DNA from: Streptomyces sp. JB150
GTDB lineage: Bacteria; Actinomycetota; Actinomycetes; Streptomycetales; Streptomycetaceae
Length of the DNA stretch: 64,000 nucleotides
Assembly: GCF_011193355.1 (NCBI RefSeq)
Contig: NZ_CP049780.1
Coordinates: 2,140,230-2,204,229, forward strand
Reading direction: 5' to 3'
The stretch's first letter is position 1. Each line of letters starts with the position of its first letter. Made by a program: the position numbers and the translations under genes. Shown piece by piece: positions 44,165 to 52,303 of the stretch. Under the pieces are notes generated by a model, which was given only the letters and a program-made list of their open reading frames with translations, was not told the origin of the DNA and made no database searches.

Positions 44165-46591
44165 TCAGACGGTAACCGGCACGGTGATCCTGCGGTCGGC
44201 GATCGAGCGTCCCGCCTGGATCTCGTACGAACCCTTCACAAACGACCACGAGTTGCTCGTCTCGTCCCAGATTTCGAACGCCCGGCGGGGGAGGTCGACG
44301 CGGGCCTCGGCGGTCTCGCCGGGGGCCGCCTCGACGCCCGCGAATCCGGCGAGCCAGCGCGCCGGGCGCTCGGCGTCGGGCGCGGCGGGGGCCAGGTAGA
44401 CCTGGACGACCTCGCGGCCGGGGCGCGCGCCGGTGTTGCGGACGCGGACCGTGACGGTGCTGCCGTGGACTTCGGCGGACTCGTAGGCCCAGGTGGTGTA
44501 GCCGAGGCCGTGGCCGAAGGGGTACGCGGGGGTGCGGCCCGCCTTCTGCCAGGCGCGGTAGCCGATGAAGACGCCCTCGTCGTAACGGAGTTCGCCGTTC
44601 TCCGGGGTGACCCGGGTGACCGGGGCGTCGGCGAGGGCGCCCCAGGTGGTGGGGAGGCGTCCGCCGGGTTCACGGGCTCCGGTGAGCACGTCCGCGAGGG
44701 CGGCGCCGCCCTCCTGGCCCGGGAACCAGGTCAGCAGCACGGCGGCGACCTCGTCGCGCCACGGCAGCTCCACCGGGGAGCCCGCGTTGACGACGACCAC
44801 GGTGTCGGGGTTGGCGGCGGCGACCGCGCGGACCAGGTCGTCCTGGCGGCCGGGCAGCCGCAGGTCGGTGCGGTCGAAGCCCTCGGACTCGACGTGTTCG
44901 GTGGTGGCGACCACGACGACAGCCGTGTCGGCGGCGCGGGCGGCGCGCACCGCCTCGACGATCAGCTCGTCGGGGTCGCGCCCCGGCTCCTGGTGGGCGA
45001 GGGAGAAGGCGACGGCCTTGACGCGGACGCCGGCGGGCGGGTCGACGAGGTGGGTGAGGGAGACCGGCACCGGCTGCCCGGCGGTGAGGGCGACCCGGGC
45101 GCGCGGCTCGGGGGCGGCGAAGACCGCCTCGAACGGGTCGTCCTCGGCGGGGCGCTGGACGTCGTCGTAGTACGTGGTGCCGTCGACGGCGAGGGTGAAG
45201 CGGCCCGTGCCCTGGACGCCGAAGGTATGGGTGCCGGTCTCGCGGGGGGTGAAGGTGCCGGTCAGCTCGACGGAGTGCAGGGCGTCGTGCGTGACGCCGG
45301 CGGGGAGGTCGTCGCCCAGCCACTGGATCCGGCCGTTGGAGGTGGTGGCGGTGGCGATGAGGGCGCCGTGCGCGTCGCGGCAGTCGGCGCGCAGCTCGAA
45401 GCCCTGTCCCGCGACGGCGAGTCGGGTGCTGGGGTCGGCGCCGACGGTGTAGGTGAGGGTGCCTTCGGGGAGGGCGGCGGTGAGGCCGTCGAGCGGGGAG
45501 ACGGTGCGGGCGGGGAAGACCGTGGCGGAGCCGCCGCCGAGGACGCGGGCGTCGCGGGCGGCGGCGCCGGTGAGGGCGATGGTGCGGCCGGGCCTCAGCG
45601 GCAGGGTGTCGCGCTCGTTGCGGACCAGGACGAAGGAGCGGCGGGCGATCTCGCGAGCCAGGGCGGCGCCGTCCACGTCGGCGGGCGGCTCGGTGACGGC
45701 GGGCTCGGCGCCGTCGAGGAGGCCGACGCGGGCGGCCAGGCGCAGGACGTTGCGGACGGCGTCGTCGACCGCGGCCTCCCGGACCCGGCCGGCGCGGACG
45801 GCCTCGGCGAGGGCGGGGCCGTAGACGGTGTCCGGGCCCGGCATGGCGATGTCGAGGCCGCCGTGCAGGGCGGCGGCGGTGTCGCGGGCGGCGGTCCAGT
45901 CGGAGACGTTGACGCCGTCGAAGCCCCACTCGCCGCGCAGCACCTCGTTCACGAGGTACCGGTGCTCGGTCATGGTGGTGCCGTTGACCGAGTTGTAGGC
46001 GGTCATGACGCCCCAGGGGCGGGCGCTGCCGACGATCGCCTCGAAGGGGGCCAGGTACAGCTCGCGCAGGGCGCGGGCGGGGATCACGTTGTTCACGGTG
46101 AAGCGGTCGGTTTCGGCGTCGTTGGCGACGAAGTGCTTCACGGTGGTGCCGACGCCGCCGGACTGGACGCCCGTCACATAGGCGGCGCCGATCCGGCCGG
46201 TGAGGTACGGGTCCTCGCTGTAGGCCTCGAAGTGGCGGCCGCCGAGCGGGGAGCGGTGCAGGTTGACGGTGGGGGCGAGCAGCACGTGGACGCCCTTGCG
46301 GCGGGCCTCCTGGGCGAGCAGGACGCCGGCGCGGCGGGCCAGGTCCGGGTCCCAGGCGGCGGCGAGGGCGGTGGGCGAGGGCAGGGCGACGGAGGGGTCG
46401 TCGGCGCTCCAGCGCACGCCGCGCACCCCGACCGGCCCGTCCGACATCACCAGGGAGCCGAGGCCGATCGCGGGCAGCGCGGGCAGGGTCCAGGCGTCCT
46501 GGCCGGCCAGCAGGCGGGTCTTGGTGTCCAGGTCGAGCCGGGCGAGGGCCGCCTCGACGGCCGCCTCCTGGGGTGCCGGGGTGCTGGCCAT
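44165..46591 (-). CDS. GH3 family beta-glucosidase with PA14 domain
   Basis: 808 residues. Order: GH3 N-terminal barrel (about 20-300) with LAPTVNLHRSPLGGRHFEAYSEDP, KHF (Lys152-His153) and nucleophile Asp231 in GVNVSDWTAA; GH3 C-terminal domain interrupted near 380-520 by a PA14 carbohydrate-binding insert (GTFTPRETGTHTFGVQGTGRFTLAVDG); fibronectin III-like tail (VRNTGARPGREVVQVYLAP). No signal peptide, so it acts on imported oligosaccharides or aryl-glucosides. The PA14 insert is known from beta-glucosidases acting on short oligosaccharides. The neighbouring divergent tetR gene probably controls it. Confidence 0.92.
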   Translation of the reverse strand: MASTPAPQEAAVEAALARLDLDTKTRLLAGQDAWTLPALPAIGLGSLVMSDGPVGVRGVRWSADDPSVALPSPTALAAAWDPDLARRAGVLLAQEARRKGVHVLLAPTVNLHRSPLGGRHFEAYSEDPYLTGRIGAAYVTGVQSGGVGTTVKHFVANDAETDRFTVNNVIPARALRELYLAPFEAIVGSARPWGVMTAYNSVNGTTMTEHRYLVNEVLRGEWGFDGVNVSDWTAARDTAAALHGGLDIAMPGPDTVYGPALAEAVRAGRVREAAVDDAVRNVLRLAARVGLLDGAEPAVTEPPADVDGAALAREIARRSFVLVRNERDTLPLRPGRTIALTGAAARDARVLGGGSATVFPARTVSPLDGLTAALPEGTLTYTVGADPSTRLAVAGQGFELRADCRDAHGALIATATTSNGRIQWLGDDLPAGVTHDALHSVELTGTFTPRETGTHTFGVQGTGRFTLAVDGTTYYDDVQRPAEDDPFEAVFAAPEPRARVALTAGQPVPVSLTHLVDPPAGVRVKAVAFSLAHQEPGRDPDELIVEAVRAARAADTAVVVVATTEHVESEGFDRTDLRLPGRQDDLVRAVAAANPDTVVVVNAGSPVELPWRDEVAAVLLTWFPGQEGGAALADVLTGAREPGGRLPTTWGALADAPVTRVTPENGELRYDEGVFIGYRAWQKAGRTPAYPFGHGLGYTTWAYESAEVHGSTVTVRVRNTGARPGREVVQVYLAPAAPDAERPARWLAGFAGVEAAPGETAEARVDLPRRAFEIWDETSNSWSFVKGSYEIQAGRSIADRRITVPVTV

Positions 46592-46662
46592 GGCGGTGCC
46601 TCCTCGTCGGGCCGGTGCGGGCCCCTCCTCATGGTGCCCCGGTCACCTGTGAAGCGTTAGGT

Positions 46663-46689
46663 TTCGTTATCTCATCGTTATATGACGAA
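46663..46689. promoter_or_regulatory. AT-rich dyad between GH3 and tetR genes
   Basis: TTCGT (46663-46667) mirrors ACGAA (46685-46689), and TCGT-N6-ACGA (46675-46688) is nested inside. The stretch is AT-rich and lies between the two divergent starts, a fit for the TetR operator. Confidence 0.5.
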
Positions 46690-46714
46690 CACACGGATGT
46701 CGTACGGTGACGCC

Positions 46715-47272
46715 ATGGGCGCGAGGGTCAGAAGCGAGGAGCGGCGGGCCGCGATCGTGCGGGCCGCGCTGGAGGTCATCGCCGAGCGCGGCTACCGGGG
46801 CGCGAGCATGGCGGCGGTCGCGGAGCGGGTCGGGCTCACCCAGCAGGGACTGCTGCACTACTTCCCGACCAAGGACGCCCTGCTCGTCGCCGTGCTGGAG
46901 GAGCGCGACCGCTGGGACGCGATGCCGGCCCGGCAGTGGCGGATGGACCTGCTGGCCTCGCTGGTGGAGTACAACGCGATGCGCCCCGGCATCATCCAGA
47001 CCTTCGCGGCGCTGCTCGGCGAGAGCGTGACGGGCGGTCATCCGGCCCGCGGCTACTTCACCGAGCGGTACGTCCGGGTCCGGCAGTCGATGACGGAGGT
47101 CCTGCGCGCCGAGTACGGCGACCGGCTGCCGAACGGGCTCACGCCCGAGCGCGCGGCGCCGCTGCTGGTCGCCGTGATGGACGGCCTGCAGTACCAGTGG
47201 CTGCTGGACCCGGAGTCGGTGGACATGCCGGGGGCGTTCCGGGACTTCCTGGGCCTGCTGGGCGAGGAGTGA
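46715..47272 (+). CDS. TetR family transcriptional regulator
   Basis: 185 residues from ATG 46715. SEERRAAIVRAALEVIAERGYRGASMAAVAERVGLTQQGLLHYFPTKDALL is the helix-turn-helix (about 7-57). The start is chosen because TACGGT (46703-46708) lies six bases before it and no ribosome site supports the earlier ATGs at 46682 and 46697. It most likely represses the divergent beta-glucosidase gene until a sugar or glycoside is sensed; direct evidence is only position and the AT-rich dyad. Confidence 0.88.
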   Translation: MGARVRSEERRAAIVRAALEVIAERGYRGASMAAVAERVGLTQQGLLHYFPTKDALLVAVLEERDRWDAMPARQWRMDLLASLVEYNAMRPGIIQTFAALLGESVTGGHPARGYFTERYVRVRQSMTEVLRAEYGDRLPNGLTPERAAPLLVAVMDGLQYQWLLDPESVDMPGAFRDFLGLLGEE

Positions 47273-47356
47273 CCGCGTAGAACGGGCGGGGCACGGGGAG
47301 ACTTCCGCCGTTGCGCAGCACCTCCCTGCCCACGGCGACGGAAGGACCCCACCGCC

Positions 47357-48622
47357 TTGATATCCCCCCGTGTCCGGATCGGCGCCCTGCTGTCCCTGGC
47401 GCTCGTCACCGGCCTCGCCGCCCCCGCGACCGCCACCACCGACCCCGCCGACTCCCCCACCACCGCTCCCGCCGTCACGGTCGAGGAGCGGCGCCTCGAC
47501 CAGGCCGTCCCGCAGGAGATCCTGCGGCGCTCCGGATTCGCCGGCGCCGCACCGCGGTTCGCCGAGGCGCTGGGCGCGGCGCGCTCCTACGCGCAGGCAC
47601 GCGCCGTCGTCGTCCGGGAGGGGTCGGCGCTGTGGCGGCGGGCGGTGGCGCGGGCACAGGGGCGCGGTCCGGCGGGCGGGGAGCTGAGCCGGGACGACGA
47701 CCGGCCGCTGTACTGGGCGCGGCTGGGAATGACCCGAGAAGTGCGGTCGTGGCAGCCGCGGTTCGGTCTGTCCGAGCGGCAACGGGGCGCGCTGCTCGAC
47801 GCGTTGGAGCGGACCTCGCGCGGGCAGGACGACATCCGCTTCCCGCACCGCGGCGAGGGCGTCGAGCGGGTCCTGGTCACCGGGTTCGACCCGTTCACGC
47901 TGGACCGGGACATCCGGATCTCCAATCCGTCCGGGGCCGCCGCGCTCGCCCTCGACGGCACGGTGATCGAGACGGCCCACGGGCCGGCGCGGGTGGAGAC
48001 CGTGGTGTTCCCGGTGCGCTGGCGGGACTTCACGGAGGGGACGGTGGAGCGGGCGCTGCGGCCGCATCTGCCGGGTGTGGACCTGTTCGCGACGGTCAGC
48101 CAGGGGCGGGTGGGCCGGTTCGACATCGAGCGGACCAACGGGGCCTGGCGGGGCGGCTTCCCCGACAACGAGAACACCGGCCGCACGGAGACCATCCCGG
48201 TCCCGGGTCCGGGCGCGGCGCCGCAGTGGACGTCGACGACCCTGCCGTACCGGGACATCGTGGCGGCGGACACCGGCCGTTTCCCGGTGTACGACAACAC
48301 GTCCGTGACCGAGATCCCGGCCGGGGGCACCGAGCCGGTCGTACGGCCGGACGGGCCGACCCCCGGTTCGACGGCGCGGGCCGGGGGCGGCGGGGACTAC
48401 CTGTCCAACGAGATCGCCTACCGGGCCACGCTGCTGCGGGACCGGCTGGGGCTGAAGGGCCTGCCGGGCGGGCATGTCCACACGCCGGTGCTCCGGTTCG
48501 GCGCGGGGAACACCACCGAGGTCACCGATCCGGAGTTCGTCCGCAACCGGCGGGACATCGTCGCGCAGGTGCGGTCCGTCGTGGCGGTCGCCGTCAGTGC
48601 GACGGGGCGAACGCGAGGCTGA
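47357..48622 (+). CDS. Secreted pyroglutamyl-peptidase (C15)-like protein lacking the catalytic Cys
   Basis: 421 residues, TTG start, signal peptide cut near ATA-TT (about 26). An actinobacterial N-terminal part (40-165) precedes a C15 fold: RVLVTGFDPFTLDRDIRISNPSGAA (171-195), ETVVFPVRW and GRFDIER (Glu258). The active-site segment reads GGDYLSNEIAYRATLL: Ser350 stands where C15 enzymes have the nucleophile Cys; His375 in GHVHTP is kept. It may be an inactive binding protein, a serine variant, or a new hydrolase. It overlaps the convergent LysE gene by 29 bases. Confidence 0.78.
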   Translation: MISPRVRIGALLSLALVTGLAAPATATTDPADSPTTAPAVTVEERRLDQAVPQEILRRSGFAGAAPRFAEALGAARSYAQARAVVVREGSALWRRAVARAQGRGPAGGELSRDDDRPLYWARLGMTREVRSWQPRFGLSERQRGALLDALERTSRGQDDIRFPHRGEGVERVLVTGFDPFTLDRDIRISNPSGAAALALDGTVIETAHGPARVETVVFPVRWRDFTEGTVERALRPHLPGVDLFATVSQGRVGRFDIERTNGAWRGGFPDNENTGRTETIPVPGPGAAPQWTSTTLPYRDIVAADTGRFPVYDNTSVTEIPAGGTEPVVRPDGPTPGSTARAGGGGDYLSNEIAYRATLLRDRLGLKGLPGGHVHTPVLRFGAGNTTEVTDPEFVRNRRDIVAQVRSVVAVAVSATGRTRG

Positions 48623-49208
48623 CGCCGAGGCCGGCCAGCACCGAGCCGATGACCTTGTTGAGGACCTTCTGGGCGCGCAGCATCAGGGTGCGCATCCGGT
48701 CCTGCGAGAAGAACACGGCGACGACGGCGAACCACAGCAGGTGGGCGAGGGACATGAACAGGCCGTAGCCCGCCTGCTGCCACAGCGGGGTGCCCGGGTC
48801 GACGACCTGGGCGAACGTGGAGACCACGAACAGGGTGGTCTTCGGGTTGAGGACGTTGGTGAGGAAGCCGGTGCGCAGGGCGGCCAGCGGGGTCAGTTCC
48901 GTCTTGTCAACGAGGTCGACGCGGACGTCGCCGCGGGCGCGGAAGGTGCGGACGCCGATGTAGACGAGGTAGGCGGCGCCGGTCAGCTTGACGACCGTGA
49001 ACAGGAACGTCGAGGAGGCGATCAGCAGTCCCACGCCGAGCATGGTGTAGGTGACGTGCACCAGGACGCCCGCGGCGACGCCGGCGGCGCCCAGCAGGCC
49101 GGTGCGGCGGCCGTACAGGTAGCTGTTGCGGACGATCATGGCGAAGTCGGCGCCGGGGGCGATCACCGCGAGCACGGTGATGACGGCCACGGCGAGGATC
49201 TCGGTCAC
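48594..49208 (-). CDS. LysE family amino-acid exporter
   Basis: 204 residues with six helices. VITVLAVIAPGADFAMIVRNSYLYGRRTGLLGAAGVAAG is the family N-terminus with the conserved PG motif, and NVLNPKTTLFVVSTFAQVV the middle P-K signature. It should export a basic or neutral amino acid or similar metabolite. GTG start overlapping the upstream EI24 gene stop (GTGA), so translation is coupled. Its 3' end overlaps the C15-like gene on the other strand. Confidence 0.9.
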   Translation of the reverse strand: MTEILAVAVITVLAVIAPGADFAMIVRNSYLYGRRTGLLGAAGVAAGVLVHVTYTMLGVGLLIASSTFLFTVVKLTGAAYLVYIGVRTFRARGDVRVDLVDKTELTPLAALRTGFLTNVLNPKTTLFVVSTFAQVVDPGTPLWQQAGYGLFMSLAHLLWFAVVAVFFSQDRMRTLMLRAQKVLNKVIGSVLAGLGVSLAFAPSH

Positions 49209-49999
49209 TGGACGGCGTCCTCCTGCCGGCGGTCGGTGGTGTCGTGCCCGGTGGTCTCCTCGCCGCGCAGGTCACGGGCGAGCAGGGTGGCGCCCGCGAC
49301 CGCGCCCGGCATCAGGAAGACCGCGACGAAGGGGACGACGAAGGCGAGGGCGAGGGGCGTCCCGAAGCCCCAGACCAGGGTCCTGCGGGAGCGGAGCAGG
49401 GCGAGGCGGTCGCGCAGCTCGACGCCGCGGCGCTGCAGGGCGACGCCGGTCAGCTCCTCGGTGAGGAAGAAGCCGGTGACGAAGAAGCCGAGGACGGGGA
49501 CGGCGGTCTGCCCGGCGACGGGCACGAACCCGAGCGCGAACAGCAGGACGCCCCACAGGGCGGCGCGGATCACGATCCGCAGGCTGTCCCGGCCGGAGAT
49601 CCACAGCTCGCGCCAGAGCGGCAGCCCGGACTCGGGGGCGGTGCCGTCCGGGGAGACGTCCCGGTCGACCGCCTCCGACAGGCTCTCGTAGAAGGGCTGG
49701 CCGATCAGCAGGGTGACCGCCGTGAAGGTGACGACGGCCAGCAGCAGCGACAGCGCGAACAGCACGGCGGTGAGCAGACCGCGGAACAGGCCGAGCCAGG
49801 GGCTGGACCAGTCGTCGGCGAACGGGGTCGCCCAGGCGACGAAGTCCGCGCCCCACAACGCGAGCGCGGTGATCGCGGCGGCGTAGAGCACGAGGGTGAT
49901 CAGTCCGGGCATCAGCCCGAAGCCGAACTGCCTGCCGTGCCGGGCCACCCACCGCTGGCCCTTGATCAGATAGCCGAAGCCCACCCCGAGATCGCGCAT
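49205..49999 (-). CDS. EI24 domain (CysZ-like) membrane protein
   Basis: 264 residues. GFGYLIKGQRWVARHGRQFGFGLMPGLITLVLYAAAI and FLLTEELTGVALQRRGVELRDRLALLRSRR-like parts match EI24/CysZ proteins, with about four to five helices. CysZ in E. coli is a sulfate channel; actinobacterial members are uncharacterised. The -10-like box TAAAGT (50011-50006) lies six bases before the ATG and its first three bases are the TAA stop of the marR gene, so both could be leaderless in tandem. Operon with LysE. Confidence 0.85.
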   Translation of the reverse strand: MRDLGVGFGYLIKGQRWVARHGRQFGFGLMPGLITLVLYAAAITALALWGADFVAWATPFADDWSSPWLGLFRGLLTAVLFALSLLLAVVTFTAVTLLIGQPFYESLSEAVDRDVSPDGTAPESGLPLWRELWISGRDSLRIVIRAALWGVLLFALGFVPVAGQTAVPVLGFFVTGFFLTEELTGVALQRRGVELRDRLALLRSRRTLVWGFGTPLALAFVVPFVAVFLMPGAVAGATLLARDLRGEETTGHDTTDRRQEDAVQ

Positions 50000-50008
50000 G
50001 GGTGCACT

Positions 50009-50479
50009 TTAACCGCCGGGTCTCTCCTCGGGCCCGGTCCCGGACTCGACCATGCGGCGCAGCAGGTCGCGCAGGGCGAGGCGCTCCGCCTCGCCGAGCG
50101 CGGCCAGCGGCTCGCGGGCGAAGTGCAGGGACTCGCGCAGGTCGCGGGCGACACGGCGGCCCTCGTCGGTGACGGCGGCGACCTTGATGCGGCGGTCGGC
50201 GGGGTCGGGGCGGCGTTCGACCAGGCCGCGGGATTCCAGGCGGTCGACGATGCCGGTGACATTGGACGGCTCGCAGCGCAGTTTGCGGGCGAGCTTGCGC
50301 ATGGGCAGCGGGCCGAGGGACAGCAGGGACAGGAGCTTGGCCTGGGCGCCGGTGAGGGCGTGCCCGGCGGCGGCCTCCTCGAACTCCTCGTGGTAGCGGG
50401 CCACGACCGCGCCGATGAGATCGACGACCTCCAGGGTGAGGTCGTCGGGGCGGCGGGCAGGGGGTGGGGTGGCGGCCAT
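50009..50479 (-). CDS. MarR family transcriptional regulator
   Basis: 156 residues. LTGAQAKLLSLLSLGPLPMRKLARKLRCEPSNVTGIVDRLESRGLVERRPDPADRRIKVAAVTDEGRR is the winged-helix domain (about 42-110) with the DRR wing tip. It is a dimeric repressor whose ligand is usually a phenolic compound or oxidant. It most likely controls the divergent oxidoreductase gene and itself through the two palindromes between them. TACCCT ends seven bases before its ATG and there is no ribosome site. Confidence 0.92.
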   Translation of the reverse strand: MAATPPPARRPDDLTLEVVDLIGAVVARYHEEFEEAAAGHALTGAQAKLLSLLSLGPLPMRKLARKLRCEPSNVTGIVDRLESRGLVERRPDPADRRIKVAAVTDEGRRVARDLRESLHFAREPLAALGEAERLALRDLLRRMVESGTGPEERPGG

Positions 50480-50486
50480 GGCATCC

Positions 50487-50552
50487 AGGGTACCCGTTTG
50501 CTTGACATCCTGAAATATTCAGGCGCATGGTTGTTTCAGATCCTGAAACAAC
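50487..50552. promoter_or_regulatory. MarR operator region with two perfect palindromes
   Basis: Palindrome 1 is CCTGAAATATTCAGG (50509-50523). Palindrome 2 has arms GTTGTTTCAG and CTGAAACAAC around ATC (50530-50552). The minus-strand marR promoter is TTTCAG (50515-50510), 17 bases, TACCCT (50492-50487), its -35 inside palindrome 1. A plus-strand TTGACA is at 50502-50507. Confidence 0.85.
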
Positions 50553-50642
50553 TGGGAGGAACCACCGGTACGGAAACCACCGGTTCCCGAGCGACTGGTT
50601 CCGCAACCACGAGACACCGCACCCCGCACGAGAGGCCGGCTC

Positions 50643-51665
50643 ATGTCCGACACCCCCACGCTTCCCGCCGTCCACCGTGAATGGCACCTGCTCAGCCGCC
50701 CGGTCGGCTGGCCCGAGCCCGAGAACTTCGCCCTGGTCGAGGCGGAGGTCCCGACCCCGCGCGAGGGCCAGGTGCTGGTGCGGAACCTGTACTTGTCGGT
50801 GGACCCTTACATGCGCGGCCGGATGAGCGCCGCCAAGTCCTACGTCGCCCCCTTCGAGCTGGGCAAGGTCATGCAGGGCGGCGCGGTCGGCGAGGTCGTC
50901 GCCTCCAACGCCGAGGGCTTTCAGGCCGGCGACCACGTGCTGCACTTCCTCGGCTGGCGCGAGTACGCCGCGGTGAGCGCCCAGCACGCGGTCAAGGTCG
51001 ACGCGAACGCGGCGCCGCTGTCCACGTACCTCGGCGTGCTCGGCATGACCGGCCTGACCGCCTACGCCGGCCTGCTGCGCACCGCCGCCTTCAAGGAGGG
51101 CGACAGCGTCTTCGTCTCCGGCGCGGCCGGTGCCGTGGGCAGCCAGGTGGGCCAGATCGCGAGGCTCAAGGGCGCCTCGCGGGTGATCGGCTCGGCCGGA
51201 TCCGCGGAGAAGGTGAAGCTGCTGGTCGAGGAGTACGGCTTCGACGCCGCGTTCAACTACAAGGACGGCCCCGTCGGCGAGCAGCTGCGCGCGGCCGCCC
51301 CGGACGGCATCGACGTGTACTTCGACAACGTGGGCGGCGACCACCTGGAGGCCGCCATCGGCTCCCTGAACGAGGGCGGCCGGATCGCGGTCTGCGGCAT
51401 GATCTCGGTCTACAACAACACCGAGCCCGCGCCCGGCCCGCGGAACCTGGCCCGGCTGATCCAGACCCGCGGCCGGATCGAGGGCTTCCTGGTCGGTGAC
51501 CACTACGACCTGCAGCCGCAGTTCGTCCAGGAGGTCGGCCCCTGGGTCGCCTCGGGCGCGCTGAAGTACCGCGAGACGGTCGTCGAGGGCATCGAGAACA
51601 ACCTGGAGGCCTTCCTCGGCGTCCTGCGCGGCGACAACACCGGGAAGATGATCGTCAAGCTCTGA
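50643..51665 (+). CDS. NADP-dependent medium-chain oxidoreductase (CurA/LTB4DH type)
   Basis: 340 residues. No zinc ligands. HREWHLLSRPVGWPEPENFALVEAEVP is the usual start; LGMTGLTAYAGLL and VFVSGAAGAVGSQVGQIARLKG carry the AxGxxG NADPH site; ASRVIGSAGSAEKVK, FNYKDGPV and VYFDNVGGDHLEAAI follow. It reduces activated double bonds of enals, enones or quinones, a common response target of MarR repressors. ATG start with GAGAGG upstream. Divergent from marR, whose palindromes sit in its promoter region. Confidence 0.93.
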   Translation: MSDTPTLPAVHREWHLLSRPVGWPEPENFALVEAEVPTPREGQVLVRNLYLSVDPYMRGRMSAAKSYVAPFELGKVMQGGAVGEVVASNAEGFQAGDHVLHFLGWREYAAVSAQHAVKVDANAAPLSTYLGVLGMTGLTAYAGLLRTAAFKEGDSVFVSGAAGAVGSQVGQIARLKGASRVIGSAGSAEKVKLLVEEYGFDAAFNYKDGPVGEQLRAAAPDGIDVYFDNVGGDHLEAAIGSLNEGGRIAVCGMISVYNNTEPAPGPRNLARLIQTRGRIEGFLVGDHYDLQPQFVQEVGPWVASGALKYRETVVEGIENNLEAFLGVLRGDNTGKMIVKL

Positions 51666-51714
51666 CCCCCCGGCCCGGCCCCGCTGTCCGACCTCCGGAC
51701 ACCCCTTCTGCCGC

Positions 51715-51745
51715 TTTCCGGTATGCGGTAACTTCATTCCGGAAA
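51715..51745. promoter_or_regulatory. Inverted repeat upstream of ohr
   Basis: TTTCCGG (51715-51721) mirrors CCGGAAA (51739-51745) across 17 bases, 54 bases before the ohr start. No ohrR gene is adjacent, so the regulator is unknown. Confidence 0.45.
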
Positions 51746-51798
51746 CCGTCGGCGATCGTGGGCGCGAGTCACGGCGGACCGAGGAGGAAGACCACCGC

Positions 51799-52218
51799 AT
51801 GGCCATTCAGCAGTCGGACGTCCTGTACACCGCCGTCGCCACCGCCGAGAACGGTCGCGACGGCCGGGTCTCCACCGACGACGGCAAGCTCGACGTCGTC
51901 GTCAACCCGCCCGCCGAGATGGGCGGCAGCGGCGCCGGCACCAACCCGGAGCAGTTGTTCGCCGCCGGCTACAGCGCCTGCTTCCAGGGCGCGCTCGGCG
52001 TCGTCGCCCGCCAGGAGGGCGCCGACGTCTCGGGCTCGACCGTGACCGCCAAGGTCGGCATCGGCAAGAACGACGAGGGCTTCGGCCTGATCGTCGAGAT
52101 CTCCGCGGACATCCCGAACGTGGACGCGGAGACCGCGCGGAGCCTGGTCAAGAAGGCCCACGAGGTGTGCCCGTACTCCAAGGCGACCCGCGGGAACATC
52201 ACCGTGACGCTCGCCTGA
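51799..52218 (+). CDS. ohr: Organic hydroperoxide resistance protein
   Basis: 139 residues. Catalytic Cys61 in AGYSACFQGAL and Cys124 in VCPYSKATRGN, with Arg20 and Glu51 (TNPEQLFA), match Ohr peroxidases, not OsmC. It reduces organic and fatty-acid hydroperoxides using lipoyl or thiol donors in the cytosol. MAIQQSDVLYTAVATAENGRDG is typical. GAGGAGG-like sequence (GAGGAGGAAG) precedes the ATG. A 16-bp bidirectional terminator follows. Confidence 0.95.
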   Translation: MAIQQSDVLYTAVATAENGRDGRVSTDDGKLDVVVNPPAEMGGSGAGTNPEQLFAAGYSACFQGALGVVARQEGADVSGSTVTAKVGIGKNDEGFGLIVEISADIPNVDAETARSLVKKAHEVCPYSKATRGNITVTLA

Positions 52219-52235
52219 CGGCACTCGTTGCATAC

Positions 52236-52276
52236 GGCGGAGGCCGCACCCTTGGACGTGGGGTGCGGCCTCCGCC
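52236..52276. terminator. Bidirectional terminator between ohr and the serine hydrolase gene
   Basis: GGCGGAGGCCGCACCC (52236-52251) and GGGTGCGGCCTCCGCC (52261-52276) are perfect 16-base arms with a nine-base loop, between two converging genes. Confidence 0.92.
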
Positions 52277-52303
52277 CGTGCCCGCGCGCGGACGAGCCCG
52301 TGC

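Noticed and set aside
44465..46660. 731-codon open frame on the plus strand
   Set aside because: Antisense to the GH3 gene, whose catalytic motifs are intact; shadow composition (Gly/Val/Asp/Ala-rich).
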